Positions 44,901 through 51,861 of a stretch of 64,000 bases of DNA are shown in pieces; position 1 is the first letter of the stretch, and every line of letters begins with the position of its first letter. Under the pieces are notes generated by a model that saw only the letters and a program-made list of their open reading frames with translations, was not told the origin of the DNA and ran no database searches. Origin of the DNA: Tumebacillus avium (lineage in GTDB: Bacteria; Bacillota; Bacilli; Tumebacillales; Tumebacillaceae); NCBI RefSeq assembly GCF_002162355.1, contig NZ_CP021434.1, positions 1,210,501 through 1,274,500 of the forward strand, read 5' to 3'. Position numbers and translations under genes: made by a program.

Positions 44901-46171
44901 ACCCGAGCGGCCATGCGCCGTGCTACGAAGACGACAACGGCGACCTCCGCTGCGGCTACTCCCCCAACCCCGACGACTGGGGCAACCGCGGAGGCGGCGG
45001 TGGTGCAGGCAGCAACGACGACGGCTGGTATCCTCCAGACCCGCTCCCGCCGCCCAACCCGGACGAAGTAGAACCGCCGCCGCTCCCGCCGTGGATGAAC
45101 AAAGACGGTCGTATCGCGTCTCTGCTCGAGAAGGCAGGAATATCACCACAACAGATGTCGATCATTCTCCAACTGCTATCAGCAGGTGTAGATTCGATCC
45201 CAGTCTTAGGCAACATCAAGTCTGCCATCGAAGCGATCACCGGCTACGACATCATCACAGGTGAAAAGCTCGGCTTCTGGGAACGCGCCGCCTCCGGCGT
45301 CACAGCCCTCATCCCAGGCGGAGGAGCCTTAAAGAACGCGCTCTCAGCCGGCATGAAGTCAGCCAAAGCGCTCGACAAAGCGGTGAGTCTGGAGAGGAAA
45401 CTAGACGACGTCCCCATGGGCTGCGGCAACTGTTTCACCGCCGGTACCCTGATCGAGACGGAGAACGGGCAAAAGCCGATCGAAGAGATCGACGTCGGCG
45501 ACAAAGTCCTATCCAAAGACGATGCCACCGGAGCGATCGCCTACAAAGAAGTCAACGGCACCTTCCAAAGAGATGCCGAAGAGATATATACTATCCAAGT
45601 AGGCACAGAAACGCTGACCACCACCGGCGAGCACCCCTTCTACGTCCACAACCACGGCTGGGTGCGCACCAAGAACCTCAAGGTCGGTGACCAGCTTGAT
45701 ACAGCTTCGGGCATGACAATTGAAGTCCAAGGTATCCAGGTGAAGCAGGAAACCACTCGGGTATATAACTTCAGTGTGACAGACTACCATTCGTATTTCG
45801 TGTCTGGTCTGAAGATCTGGACACATAATACAAGTGAATGTAAAATCGTTTATCCAAGCAAACCCCATACAAATAAAACTCCGGGGCATTGGGAAGCGAT
45901 GGTAGACAAGGCCGAGGAGCTTGCACAAACAGGGGATTATAAAGAAATCTACTTGAACAAAGGTCTGAGCAATGTTGTTGAGTTGAACGGGAACTCGAAT
46001 AGACGACCTGACGTAATGGCAGTAAGAAATAATGGGAAGGTTGATCAATACGAGGTACCGAGTAAGACTGACAACGAGGATGACTTGATCAAGAGAATGA
46101 TAGATAATAAAAGAATACTCGGTGACAAAGCTGGTGGTATAGAAATACTGTATCCTAAAGTCATGAGGTGA
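38999..46171 (+). CDS. Secreted RHS/YD-repeat polymorphic toxin with pre-toxin, Hint and nuclease-like tip
   Basis: 2390 residues from ATG 38999 (GGGAGG 10 bases upstream), with a signal peptide (QALSVFLIITLVVTSLLQGF). Order: DUF6531-like start near 95-180 (PVNIATGALVLTESDFSYTS); dozens of YD repeats (YTYDALGR, YEYDKNSN types) from about 260 to 1500; an Asn/Gly-rich insert 1524-1600; more YD repeats; a second Asn/Gly-rich insert 1731-1800; the RHS core (YSARWYSPSVGRFTTQDSW, DPSGHAP) about 1885-1975; a PT-TG pre-toxin domain about 2033-2135; a Hint domain from Cys2145 (CFTAGTLIETENG) to IWTHN about 2279; then a 110-residue toxin with RPDVMAVRNNGKVDQYEVPS, a PD-(D/E)xK-like pattern suggesting a nuclease. 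The Hint domain probably releases the tip. The last 0.35 kb turns AT-rich, as in exchanged tips. Confidence 0.9.
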   Translation: MGKRLKRQALSVFLIITLVVTSLLQGFATPASAAATGGEWDPLLDWLPENGQTFDPAGEIMSSAVSGQNHTTGGTGNTPIVDVADPAPVTPQEPVNIATGALVLTESDFSYTSYGPKLEIARSYTSDKTDNETMFGHGWSIPQERRLQIFADFAMADLQANGTTESYVYTKNDPDMIVETYDGDDTIWYPLHLGSYAAQDASNKKELVRRGPTDYLLREPLGGTNYAFHGYYAKWRTDAPKTAGKLLRYADNVTGLTMFIDYDEQGRMKKLQGNTRPYLAFGYQGASSLVYSVTDLGGLVYYYGYDSNENLTKVTRPDGSKVEYTYDGSHRITSRAENGVATYFEYSGGKVSAIKDAKKRTIYAYAYAGNQVTRTDFDGHRTLYTIGANKKIAQKVDPDGTTTSYAYNADGKVTSLTTPKGTTTMEYDAKGNMTRRVEPMGRETRIQYHAVFDKPTRVEQPGGGVWEYTYTDRGAVQSVKEPSGKVTTNEVSWFWQVVLSRTDNASRVSTFDYNDYAELSDMTDPKGQVTTFLYDNSNRLKEVNYPGGNSLTMEYQGGNLKPSVTTGPMGLKTRAEYDKGRLVREYDEQNNATEYEYNDLGQLARKIEPGDRTTSYTYTPLGQLASATYPGGRTVTYKWDENGRLESKSGTGVIATTYEYDIYGNVAALTTPKGTTRYERDALGRVTKEINPLQQETKYAYNAAGLVETVTDAKNQSVSFTYDADGQVLTKKDQAGRTETYTYDDLGNPLTVTDAEGRVTSYKYNVIGQLESVTDPLNRTTTYTYDVTGNKTSETFGGLTTRYEYDEAGRMNKQINQAGGETEYVYDKKGQLLSTKDPRGKTTTYTYNPSGQILTQKDPLGNVYTFTYDDAGRLSGVEDPKGHKVTYNYDLTARTTEVVKDENLKVRYQYDAAGNLVSFTNSRNHVTRYEYDAANRLTKTLTPDGEIAFAYDALGQLTSETDLLKHTTRYTYDALGRVLTVTDKANGVTTYTYDPQGRFTEVRLPNGATERTEYNVVGQVMLQKDAGGGETKFEYDTLGRLTKKTNPRGHFAEYQYDALGRLTEVTDPKGYKTALTYDKNGNLLTRSNELEQTWSYVYDDANRLTAVKNPLNQQTTYEYDKNSNLTRIVDVMNRETKLAYDKLNRLTATTDTGGFTTSYEYDGENNLLREIDHDGVAKEYTYDASNREVAVKDREGKVTTTSYDAMGNVTGMVDANGVATSYAYDALGRLTAVTDAKKGVTAYRYDAMGNQTEQIDPLGQTTVWTYDAMSNVMSEKDGENGITRFEYDKMGNQTARIDALGKRTEYVYDERQLLTQIQNQGETPSVFEYDEIGRLTRAKNGALEEVYAYDQLNRITAVTNPQLSKTVAYEYDAVGNRTKLTDPEGRVIAYTYDSRSQIQSMTDPEGLVTSYTYDPYGQVTEIKGGDQTVTSYTYDHNRRPTKIHTKTTTGVLSTFNYTYDGLGNILTQTEEDGAVTQFTYDELHRVVEALYPIEKIKTIRNTYYTPPLSKLFPDGADGSGDVDTAAPTVPQAAKGGNNAGNGEVKTPGGGNGNGGGNGNSGGKPDTTGNGNNGNGGDKNPNSNGNGHAYGKNKRTGTDISDYSPQILQELGYPANYVPEDPDFFLNPVERVTYTYDAAGNRTSMTDDYGLVTYSYDKANRLTDVDGDSYTYDTNGNLTSKMTAYGQVSYKYNADNLLTEVNYPDQTYVHYDYDAFGRKVSRDEQYYDLNGPGASMGQGGTGTAAGGAGNNGNAYGHDKNPNPGNGKGNANGRGNGNGNNGNSSGNGSGSTAGKGGVIKNYHLKQELTNYLYDGNNLLSEYNGATGETFAQYYRGADDQVVSRMMFGFQGRKEQGYLGNLRDRGHHLFYHYDGMGNVTDLTDYLGSEVLKYRYDAFGGVFTQLWTPYNQVGLTGKSYDIKASLMDYSARWYSPSVGRFTTQDSWTGLGDLPQTLNRYAYALNNPINITDPSGHAPCYEDDNGDLRCGYSPNPDDWGNRGGGGGAGSNDDGWYPPDPLPPPNPDEVEPPPLPPWMNKDGRIASLLEKAGISPQQMSIILQLLSAGVDSIPVLGNIKSAIEAITGYDIITGEKLGFWERAASGVTALIPGGGALKNALSAGMKSAKALDKAVSLERKLDDVPMGCGNCFTAGTLIETENGQKPIEEIDVGDKVLSKDDATGAIAYKEVNGTFQRDAEEIYTIQVGTETLTTTGEHPFYVHNHGWVRTKNLKVGDQLDTASGMTIEVQGIQVKQETTRVYNFSVTDYHSYFVSGLKIWTHNTSECKIVYPSKPHTNKTPGHWEAMVDKAEELAQTGDYKEIYLNKGLSNVVELNGNSNRRPDVMAVRNNGKVDQYEVPSKTDNEDDLIKRMIDNKRILGDKAGGIEILYPKVMR

Positions 46172-46175
46172 TAGT

Positions 46176-46697
46176 TTGAACGAAACATACAGAACATCTA
46201 TAGTGTTATATGGAGAAATTGATCTAGAGGGTAATGCATGGCTATCATGGCTTGAATACTGCAAAGATTTAGCTGAAAAACTGGGGTTTCCACCAAATTA
46301 TCTAGGTGTAACTGGGGAGGCCTTCAAGTCAGGTAAAATACTATCTTTAAGTAGGACGCAAAATCGGCTAAAAAAATCAATAGTGGCGAACGAAGAATTT
46401 GAGTCAGTCGCGGTGTATTCTCTGCCATCTGATTTTAACACTGCCATTTTTGATTACGATCTTTACTTTGTTAGGACTAGATTGTACGAACCCTCACATC
46501 TTATGGTTTCTATGTCTAGTGAAGTATTCGAGAAAATAGAAGTGAATGAATTGCTTTCAGAACTTAAAAAGCATATTAGTTTCGTTTCCGGAGAGATTTT
46601 TATGCTGTCTAAGGAGCAGTCTTCAGGTCTTTATGCTGCAAAAGTTAACCCCCCCGCTTCCTTTAGGTCTCTCAGAGTTATTGAGGAGTTAAGATGA
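46176..46697 (+). CDS. Probable immunity protein for the RHS toxin
   Basis: 173 residues from TTG 46176, only 4 bases after the toxin stop; GAGGTGA in the toxin end is the ribosome site. No signal peptide or membrane helix, so the protein is cytosolic. No known domain recognised; a mixed alpha/beta protein that begins YRTSIVLYGEIDLEGNAWLS. Position directly after a polymorphic toxin, matching AT-rich composition and a terminator right behind it make immunity the natural role. Confidence 0.75.
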   Translation: MNETYRTSIVLYGEIDLEGNAWLSWLEYCKDLAEKLGFPPNYLGVTGEAFKSGKILSLSRTQNRLKKSIVANEEFESVAVYSLPSDFNTAIFDYDLYFVRTRLYEPSHLMVSMSSEVFEKIEVNELLSELKKHISFVSGEIFMLSKEQSSGLYAAKVNPPASFRSLRVIEELR

Positions 46698-46703
46698 GGT
46701 TAG

Positions 46704-46740
46704 AAGCCATAGGATGTAATCATCCTATGGCTTTTTTTTT
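46704..46740 (+). terminator. Terminator after the toxin-immunity pair
   Basis: AGCCATAGGATG / CATCCTATGGCT with a TAAT loop and nine T residues. Confidence 0.95.
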
Positions 46741-46864
46741 ACTAAGAGGAGAAATGGATAAAGTGCCAATTTGTCCGAAACGCATCCGGCGTGAAGTGCT
46801 CCAGTCTAACCATGGTACTTAATGAGCAAGCGCTATGTTTAATCAAAAACAGCCAAATTGATCA

Positions 46865-47400
46865 ACATCACCGACCTGACCGACTACCTCGGCAGCGAAG
46901 TGCTGAAGTACCGCTACGATGCGTTCGCTGCGTGTTCACCCAGCTCTGGACGCCGTACAACCAAGTCGGTCTTACCGGCAAAAGCTACGACATCAAAGCA
47001 AGCCTCATGGACTACAGTGCCCGCTGGTACAGCCCCTCTGTCGGACGTTTCACGACGCAAGACAGCTGGACGGGACTTGGAGATCTCCCGCAGACGCTGA
47101 ACCGTTATGCGTACGCCCTGAACAACCCGATCAACATCACCGACCCAAGCGGTCATGCGCCGTGCTACGAAGACGACAACGGCGACCTCCGCTGCGGCTA
47201 CTCCTTCAACCCCGACGAAATCGAGCGGCCCCGCTCCCGCCGTGAATGAACAAAGACGGCCGAATTGCGACCCCGCTCGAGAAGGCAGGTATGTCACCGG
47301 CGGAGATAACAACCATGTTCCAACTGATTGCGATGGGCGTCGACTCCATCCCAGTCTTGGGTCACATCAAGTCGGCGGTAGAGGCGATCACCAGCATTGG
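46865..47400 (+). pseudogene. Orphan RHS tip (core plus truncated pre-toxin domain), frameshifted
   Basis: The DNA from about 46865 repeats the end of the RHS gene (its 44630-45245 segment) at high identity: TDLTDYLGSEVLKYRYDAF, the YSARWYSPSVGRF core, DPSGHAP, then the start of the PT-TG pre-toxin domain (MSPAEITTMFQ-like, DSIPVLGHIKSAVEAI). One base is lost in the GGCGGC codons after DAF (near 46927), and the linker has a deletion near 47220, leaving two broken frames. There is no start, no Hint and no toxin. It is a remnant of an alternative RHS tip left by recombination at the core, as known for orphan rhsCT modules. Confidence 0.85.
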
Positions 47401-47434
47401 CTTTAACACTCTATGTTAGAAATGAAATTGATGA

Positions 47435-47440
47435 TATAAT
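47435..47440 (+). promoter_or_regulatory. -10 element of the RRNPP regulator gene
   Basis: Perfect TATAAT within an AT-rich stretch, 48 bases before the start; the -35 is unclear. Confidence 0.4.
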
Positions 47441-47487
47441 AATATATACATAATTAAACGAGTCCGTTACACAGGAGGAGATGGAAG

Positions 47488-48672
47488 ATGCCTACAAATT
47501 CGGTGAGTACTGATGCAATAGACTGTCCTTATCGGATTTCGCTTGGCAGAAGGATCAAAGAAATTCTGCTAGAGCGAAAAATCACACCGAACTCTTTTTA
47601 TAGCAAAGTCGGCATGGGCCGAGGCACTTTCTATGACTGTCTAGACGGGAAGCGTCGTATAGCTCCATCTGAACTAACCATCATCGCTGATAAACTCAAT
47701 CTATCTTTAGCCCGAATTAAGCAAGAGGATACGATGGAGGCTGCCGCTGAATTACGTTCCTTGATAAGTAAACGTATTGCTTCAAAAAAGGCGATTCAGT
47801 TAGGACAGGCTAATCTGGACATTGCCCTAGGCATCACTGAAAAGTTTGATGCACTGAAAGATCTGGGAGGCGCCTATTTCCTTCTCCATCAGTATGATGA
47901 GGCGTTTAACCTATGGTTAAAGGCTATGCCATATGCAAAAGAAATCTATGAGAGATACGGTGATCAAGAACGGCTTTTTCAAATAACCAAAAATCTAATT
48001 CTCTCCCTAACCATTCGTAAAGATTTCCTTGAGCTGCAGCGGGTTTTAGACAGCCTATCTCCCTCTTTCGAAAGGTCTAAGCCAGAGTATGCCGGTGCAT
48101 TATTTTATTCGAAAGGGATCGTAGCCTTCCATATCGGCAATCTAGAAGAGTCGAGAACTAAAATGTATGAATCGCTCGAACAATATCGACTAACGGACAA
48201 TACAAAGGACATTGGTACCTCTCTTCACAATGTTGCCTACTCGGAATATAATCTCGGCAATTACTTACAATCAAAGAAACTCTTTGAGGAATCCTTACTC
48301 TATTTAGAAAGCCATCCGGAAGAAAAGTACTACAGTTATAAAGATTATGCCAAAACTCTAATCGCGTTAGGCTTACATAATGAGGCTAGTCAGATTATTA
48401 AGCAGTCTTTAGACAAAATGATCTTTGAAAATTTCGATTCCCCTGAACTAGTTGCCAAGTTCCTCTTATTGCTAGCCCATTCATCAAAAGATATTGAGCC
48501 TGCAAAATCAGTACTGACAATGAAGCAATTAGACCGCAGTCTCGTTGTGACGGCCTGCCAGATTCTGATGAATCATTACAGTGCTGAAAGTGATAGTGCG
48601 GAACTTATGAAGTATTATAAGATTATGGGGCAGTTTACACTGTCCTCATCAGCGTATTGGAGGGGATTGTAA
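47488..48672 (+). CDS. HTH-TPR transcriptional regulator of RRNPP type (NprR/PlcR-like)
   Basis: 394 residues from ATG 47488, with AGGAGG 9 bases upstream. N-terminal Cro/CI-type HTH at about 18-75 (GRRIKEILLERKITPNSFYS, GRGTFYDCLDGKRR), followed by about 300 residues of TPR-like helical hairpins (AYFLLHQYDEAFNLWLKA, SLHNVAYSEYNLGNYLQSK). This is the build of the peptide-binding RRNPP quorum-sensing receptors. It overlaps by one base (TAATG) a 41-codon gene for an exported peptide, the usual layout of these receptor-signal pairs. It is AT-rich relative to the RHS gene. Targets unknown; the RHS locus and the M4 protease cluster upstream are candidates. Confidence 0.85.
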   Translation: MPTNSVSTDAIDCPYRISLGRRIKEILLERKITPNSFYSKVGMGRGTFYDCLDGKRRIAPSELTIIADKLNLSLARIKQEDTMEAAAELRSLISKRIASKKAIQLGQANLDIALGITEKFDALKDLGGAYFLLHQYDEAFNLWLKAMPYAKEIYERYGDQERLFQITKNLILSLTIRKDFLELQRVLDSLSPSFERSKPEYAGALFYSKGIVAFHIGNLEESRTKMYESLEQYRLTDNTKDIGTSLHNVAYSEYNLGNYLQSKKLFEESLLYLESHPEEKYYSYKDYAKTLIALGLHNEASQIIKQSLDKMIFENFDSPELVAKFLLLLAHSSKDIEPAKSVLTMKQLDRSLVVTACQILMNHYSAESDSAELMKYYKIMGQFTLSSSAYWRGL

Positions 48673-48797
48673 TGAAGAAGATTGCATTTGGAGCAGTAGC
48701 GATTGCATTGCTTATTTCCATTTCTTTTGCCCACGCGGAGACTGAAATAGCCGAGTTTCGGCCACCAGGCCCTTCGATTGCTTCGACGGTTGAATAG
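48672..48797 (+). CDS. 41-residue exported signalling pro-peptide (Phr/NprX/PapR-like)
   Basis: ATG 48672 shares its A with the TAA stop of the regulator gene. The peptide has a textbook signal sequence (MKKIAFGAVAIALLISISFA, cleavage after AHA) and a short mature part ETEIAEFRPPGPSIASTVE. RRNPP signals are made exactly like this: exported by Sec, trimmed outside to 5-10 residues, re-imported by Opp and bound by the TPR receptor. The active piece probably lies in the last dozen residues, around FRPPGPSIA. A terminator follows immediately, so receptor and signal form a closed two-gene unit. Confidence 0.8.
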   Translation: MKKIAFGAVAIALLISISFAHAETEIAEFRPPGPSIASTVE

Positions 48798-48802
48798 CTC
48801 CG

Positions 48803-48833
48803 AAAGACTCTCATATTTTGAGAGTCTTTTTTG
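48803..48833 (+). terminator. Terminator of the quorum-sensing pair
   Basis: AAAGACTCTCA / TGAGAGTCTTT with a TATTT loop and T-rich tail. Confidence 0.93.
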
Positions 48834-48989
48834 TGCCTTGCGATATTATAAGCATTTCGAGCTACATACTAGAAATTGGTTTTTCGGAATAAAATCACTG
48901 ATTCCGAGAATCCTTAATCAAGATGTATTTTTGTGCAATATAAAATTTATACTATCTTTGTTAAACCAAAAGCAAAGGAGGTCATTTCG

Positions 48990-49652
48990 ATGATGACTCT
49001 GTTTTTCCGCAAGGTTAGTCCTTCTGCCTGTCGTTTCTTCGTTCTTGCTCTCGTCATCATCCTGATCGTTGGTTGTGGAAAAGCTAGCGAGTCTTCTCTC
49101 CCTAACGGACAGCAAGAGCAACCAGGGGCAGTCTCCGCTCCACCTTCCAATCCAACCTCCCCCACCACACCGGCCACAGCAGCGCCGACTGGCATGAAGA
49201 TGGGTGCCGACGGTCAATTGTATCTGTCAAAAAACGGCCTGCAAATCCTCACAACGCCGCCTGAAAGCGGCCCTGAAGAAGTTGCTTGGCGATTTTTCAA
49301 GTTGCGCGGTGAACAGAAGTACGATGAAGCGGTCGAACTGTTAGGCGGCTACTTATATCCAAATTATAAGAACGAACCAAGTCGTAACGTTCTAATGGAA
49401 GTAACCGCCAGCAAATTCGTACGAGCAGCAGACATCACCAAGATCGCTCCTGTCGAAGGAGAGACGGACGGTGCCTTCGCGAGAAAAGTGATTTACTTAG
49501 AAATGAACTTTAAGCTGCGCGGCATTATGTCACCGGAAAGTACCGACATGCGAGACGGATTGAACCACTATGCCGTCCATCTGATCCAAGAGAAGGAAGG
49601 CGACCCTTGGAAAATCGTACTGCTCGGTGGCTGCCCTTGGCTGGAAAAATAA
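48990..49652 (+). CDS. Lipoprotein of unknown function
   Basis: 220 residues from ATG 48990 (AAAGGAGG 8 bases upstream). Lipobox LIVGC at about residue 29 gives a membrane-anchored lipoprotein. A Ser/Pro/Thr-rich linker (PPSNPTSPTTPATAAPT) leads to a domain beginning PEEVAWRFFKLRGEQKYDEA, which resembles DUF4878/NTF2-like lipoprotein domains. A single gene with its own terminator; no partner is evident. Confidence 0.75.
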   Translation: MMTLFFRKVSPSACRFFVLALVIILIVGCGKASESSLPNGQQEQPGAVSAPPSNPTSPTTPATAAPTGMKMGADGQLYLSKNGLQILTTPPESGPEEVAWRFFKLRGEQKYDEAVELLGGYLYPNYKNEPSRNVLMEVTASKFVRAADITKIAPVEGETDGAFARKVIYLEMNFKLRGIMSPESTDMRDGLNHYAVHLIQEKEGDPWKIVLLGGCPWLEK

Positions 49653-49661
49653 ATAGACCTT

Positions 49662-49704
49662 AAAACGACGTTCTCGCCACCCCTGGCCAGAACGTCGTTT
49701 TCTT
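49662..49704 (+). terminator. Terminator after the lipoprotein gene
   Basis: AAACGACGTTCT / AGAACGTCGTTT stem with TTTCTTTC following. Confidence 0.9.
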
Positions 49705-49832
49705 TCTATCATCCCCATTATATGAGAAGGGAAACCTACCCCGCTGTGGAATGAGGTTATATCGGTGTAAAAATGGAAACAACGATCATATACTTTGAGT
49801 AGTAGAAACCTTCGAGCGAGGAGATTGCTGCA

Positions 49833-50885
49833 ATGAAGATCAAATACATCTACACAGATCAGGTAGGGCCCTTGTCTGACGATTGGTCTGTTGACTTGAC
49901 CGATGATTGGAGTGGGGATGTCCACCGTAACATCCTATTATCCGGCCCCAATGGTTCGGGAAAGTCTACGGTATTGCGTTTAATATCCCAATTTTGGAAA
50001 ATAACAGGGAGTACTATCCTTAATACCAGCAGAGAGAAAGTAATAGGAACCGGCTGGCTTAGTAAATGGAACGGATCTGCCATAATTTTTGAAAATCTGT
50101 TTCCTAGTGCGCCACCACTCGTCGGTTTCATACATGGCAGTCAGTTATTGTACGAAAAATTACAAGATCTGCATCCAGATGTAGTCTGGATGGGAGGGGT
50201 TTCAATTAAGAAAACAAACACTGGCAATGAATTGACAATCCTTAGACCGCAAGGAAATTGGTTTTCGAAATGGCGTGACGCCCAAAAAAAACTCCTTCTT
50301 GTGCCCGGTGAACCTGCTCAGACCCCTAACATGATTTACCTGAACGCAGAAGATCGTCGTTGGCGTGCTCCAAAAAAGAGAATAGGCGCTCCTATACCTG
50401 ATGACTATAACAATCGCTGGTTAACCACTTTTCAGGTCTCGGATGATTGGCAGGGCTCTATTGAGTCATCTCTGGTCAATTTGAAAATCGTGAATCAAAA
50501 GAAATACGAACAGATTATTCACGATCTGAACCGTTACCTTGTTAACAAGCAGATTGATCCTGTTATTCATGAAGAGGACAATAATCGTTTAAGAGTGATC
50601 CTGTCGCGGGCAAACTCCTGGCACACCTTAGACGATTTAAGTTCCGGGGAACATCAGGTATTGATTCTTCTCTATTTGGTAAGTCGTTGGATGGAACCCG
50701 GCGGCATCGTGTTGATCGATGAGCCTGACTTGCATTTACATCCGTCGCTAATTAACGGGATGTTAGGGCAACTAGAGAACATTGTGAAAGAGCGAGACGG
50801 ACAATTGATCATCACTTCCCACAACCCGGATATTTGGGAACGCTACGACACCATCGGGAAACGTGTCATGCTCGGAGGCTCATGA
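49833..50885 (+). CDS. AAA ATPase of a PARIS-like/OLD-like defence pair
   Basis: 350 residues. Walker A GPNGSGKST at 38-46, ABC-type signature LSSGEHQVLILLYL, Walker B GGIVLIDEPDLHLHPS and H-loop IITSHNPDIW: an AAA_21-type ATPase like AriA of PARIS or the ATPase part of OLD systems. GAGGAG lies upstream of ATG 49833. Its TGA stop overlaps the next start (ATGA), so the two proteins are made together. AT-rich relative to the flanks, typical of transferred defence genes. Confidence 0.8.
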   Translation: MKIKYIYTDQVGPLSDDWSVDLTDDWSGDVHRNILLSGPNGSGKSTVLRLISQFWKITGSTILNTSREKVIGTGWLSKWNGSAIIFENLFPSAPPLVGFIHGSQLLYEKLQDLHPDVVWMGGVSIKKTNTGNELTILRPQGNWFSKWRDAQKKLLLVPGEPAQTPNMIYLNAEDRRWRAPKKRIGAPIPDDYNNRWLTTFQVSDDWQGSIESSLVNLKIVNQKKYEQIIHDLNRYLVNKQIDPVIHEEDNNRLRVILSRANSWHTLDDLSSGEHQVLILLYLVSRWMEPGGIVLIDEPDLHLHPSLINGMLGQLENIVKERDGQLIITSHNPDIWERYDTIGKRVMLGGS

Positions 50886-51334
50886 TGTCTAAATACACAA
50901 ACAAAATCCGCAGACATATTCGCGAGACTTATTTGGCAAACCGTGAGAAAAAAGTATTGCTCGTTGAGGGAGATGGTGACGTTTCATCCTATCAGAATTT
51001 ATTTCGTAAGCAACTCGGGGAAACCTGGGAAGAACATTGGCATGTTGAACCTGTCTCGGGTAAAAGAAATGTGCTCGCAATTCTTGATAGTGAACCTGAA
51101 TGGTTTGGAATCGTTGATAAAGATGCGTGGCAAGAAGATGAGATCGCCAATCAAGCCTCTGAAAGCGACCAGATCACACAATGGGTGCACGGAAAGCAAT
51201 TCTTTACGAACCGTGTTCACACCGTTTTAACCCGCTACTTGGGCCAAACACAGGAAAAGAAACTCAAAGATCAGCTCTGGCAAACGCTGCCCATACCTGC
51301 GGATTGGGCGCCGCTTTGGGTTCATATCAATTAA
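50882..51334 (+). CDS. TOPRIM/DUF4435-like small partner protein
   Basis: 150 residues from ATG 50882, overlapping the ATPase stop by 4 bases. VLLVEGDGDVSSYQNLF provides the conserved Glu of a TOPRIM fold and WFGIVDKDAWQED the DxD, as in DUF4435 proteins including AriB of PARIS. It is about half the usual DUF4435 length and ends abruptly (PADWAPLWVHIN) just before a terminator, so it is either a compact variant or a C-terminally truncated effector. In PARIS the TOPRIM protein is released by the ATPase on sensing a phage anti-restriction protein and cleaves host tRNA; that role is only suggested here. Confidence 0.7.
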   Translation: MMSKYTNKIRRHIRETYLANREKKVLLVEGDGDVSSYQNLFRKQLGETWEEHWHVEPVSGKRNVLAILDSEPEWFGIVDKDAWQEDEIANQASESDQITQWVHGKQFFTNRVHTVLTRYLGQTQEKKLKDQLWQTLPIPADWAPLWVHIN

Positions 51335-51338
51335 CAAA

Positions 51339-51382
51339 AAAGACGACGCTCTGCCTCCTAGGCATGAACGTCGTCTTCTTGA
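51339..51382. terminator. Bidirectional terminator
   Basis: AAGACGACG / CGTCGTCTT stem, T-rich on both strands, between the DUF4435-like gene and the convergent cstR. Confidence 0.85.
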
Positions 51383-51436
51383 TTTCACTTGTCCCTTCGT
51401 CTCCGCTGCCAGCGCCGCCAGAGCCTGCCTTTCCGC

Positions 51437-51697
51437 TTATCTGCTTTTCACCAGCAGTTCAACCGCTTCTTTAATCACCTGCTCCGGCGAGTTGCCCTTT
51501 TCCAGCTCCTCCCGGATGCACGCTTCCATATTGCCTGCGACGATCAGCCCGATCGTGCGGTCGACAGCGGAACGCACCGCCGACAGCTGTGTGACCACAT
51601 CGCGGCAGTCCTTGTCCTGTTCCATCATCGACAGCACACCGCGAATCTGCCCTTCGATGCGCTTCAATCGGTTTTTCATCCCATCGGTGTATTCCAT
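51437..51697 (-). CDS. cstR: CstR-like persulfide-sensing repressor (CsoR family)
   Basis: 86 residues, an all-helical CsoR/DUF156 protein. Cys31 (QDKDCRDVVTQLSAV) and Cys60 (GNMEACIREE) are at the positions of the two reactive thiols of S. aureus CstR. The copper-ligand His of true CsoR, four residues before the second Cys, is Asn here, as in CstR. The C-terminus IKEAVELLVKSR is also CstR-like. CstR represses sulfide-oxidising genes until per- or polysulfides cross-link its thiols. No sulfurtransferase gene is adjacent; the upstream neighbour is the thiol-peroxidase/chemoreceptor fusion, separated by a terminator. Confidence 0.82.
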   Translation of the reverse strand: MEYTDGMKNRLKRIEGQIRGVLSMMEQDKDCRDVVTQLSAVRSAVDRTIGLIVAGNMEACIREELEKGNSPEQVIKEAVELLVKSR

Positions 51698-51810
51698 TGC
51701 CGTTCCACCCCCACATTCTGCTTCTTATGATACCCTCGTGCCTTGAAAACGTGCAACTAGAGAAACAGATTGGGCGGCGTCGACAACCAGCGCCACCTTG
51801 TCAACACCCG

Positions 51811-51855
51811 AAAAAACCCTGCCATCAGGTTGCATACTGATTGGCAGGGTTTTAC
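51811..51855 (-). terminator. Terminator of the peroxiredoxin-chemoreceptor gene
   Basis: AAAACCCTGCC / GGCAGGGTTTT stem followed by T residues on the minus strand. Confidence 0.85.
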
Positions 51856-51861
51856 GATCAC

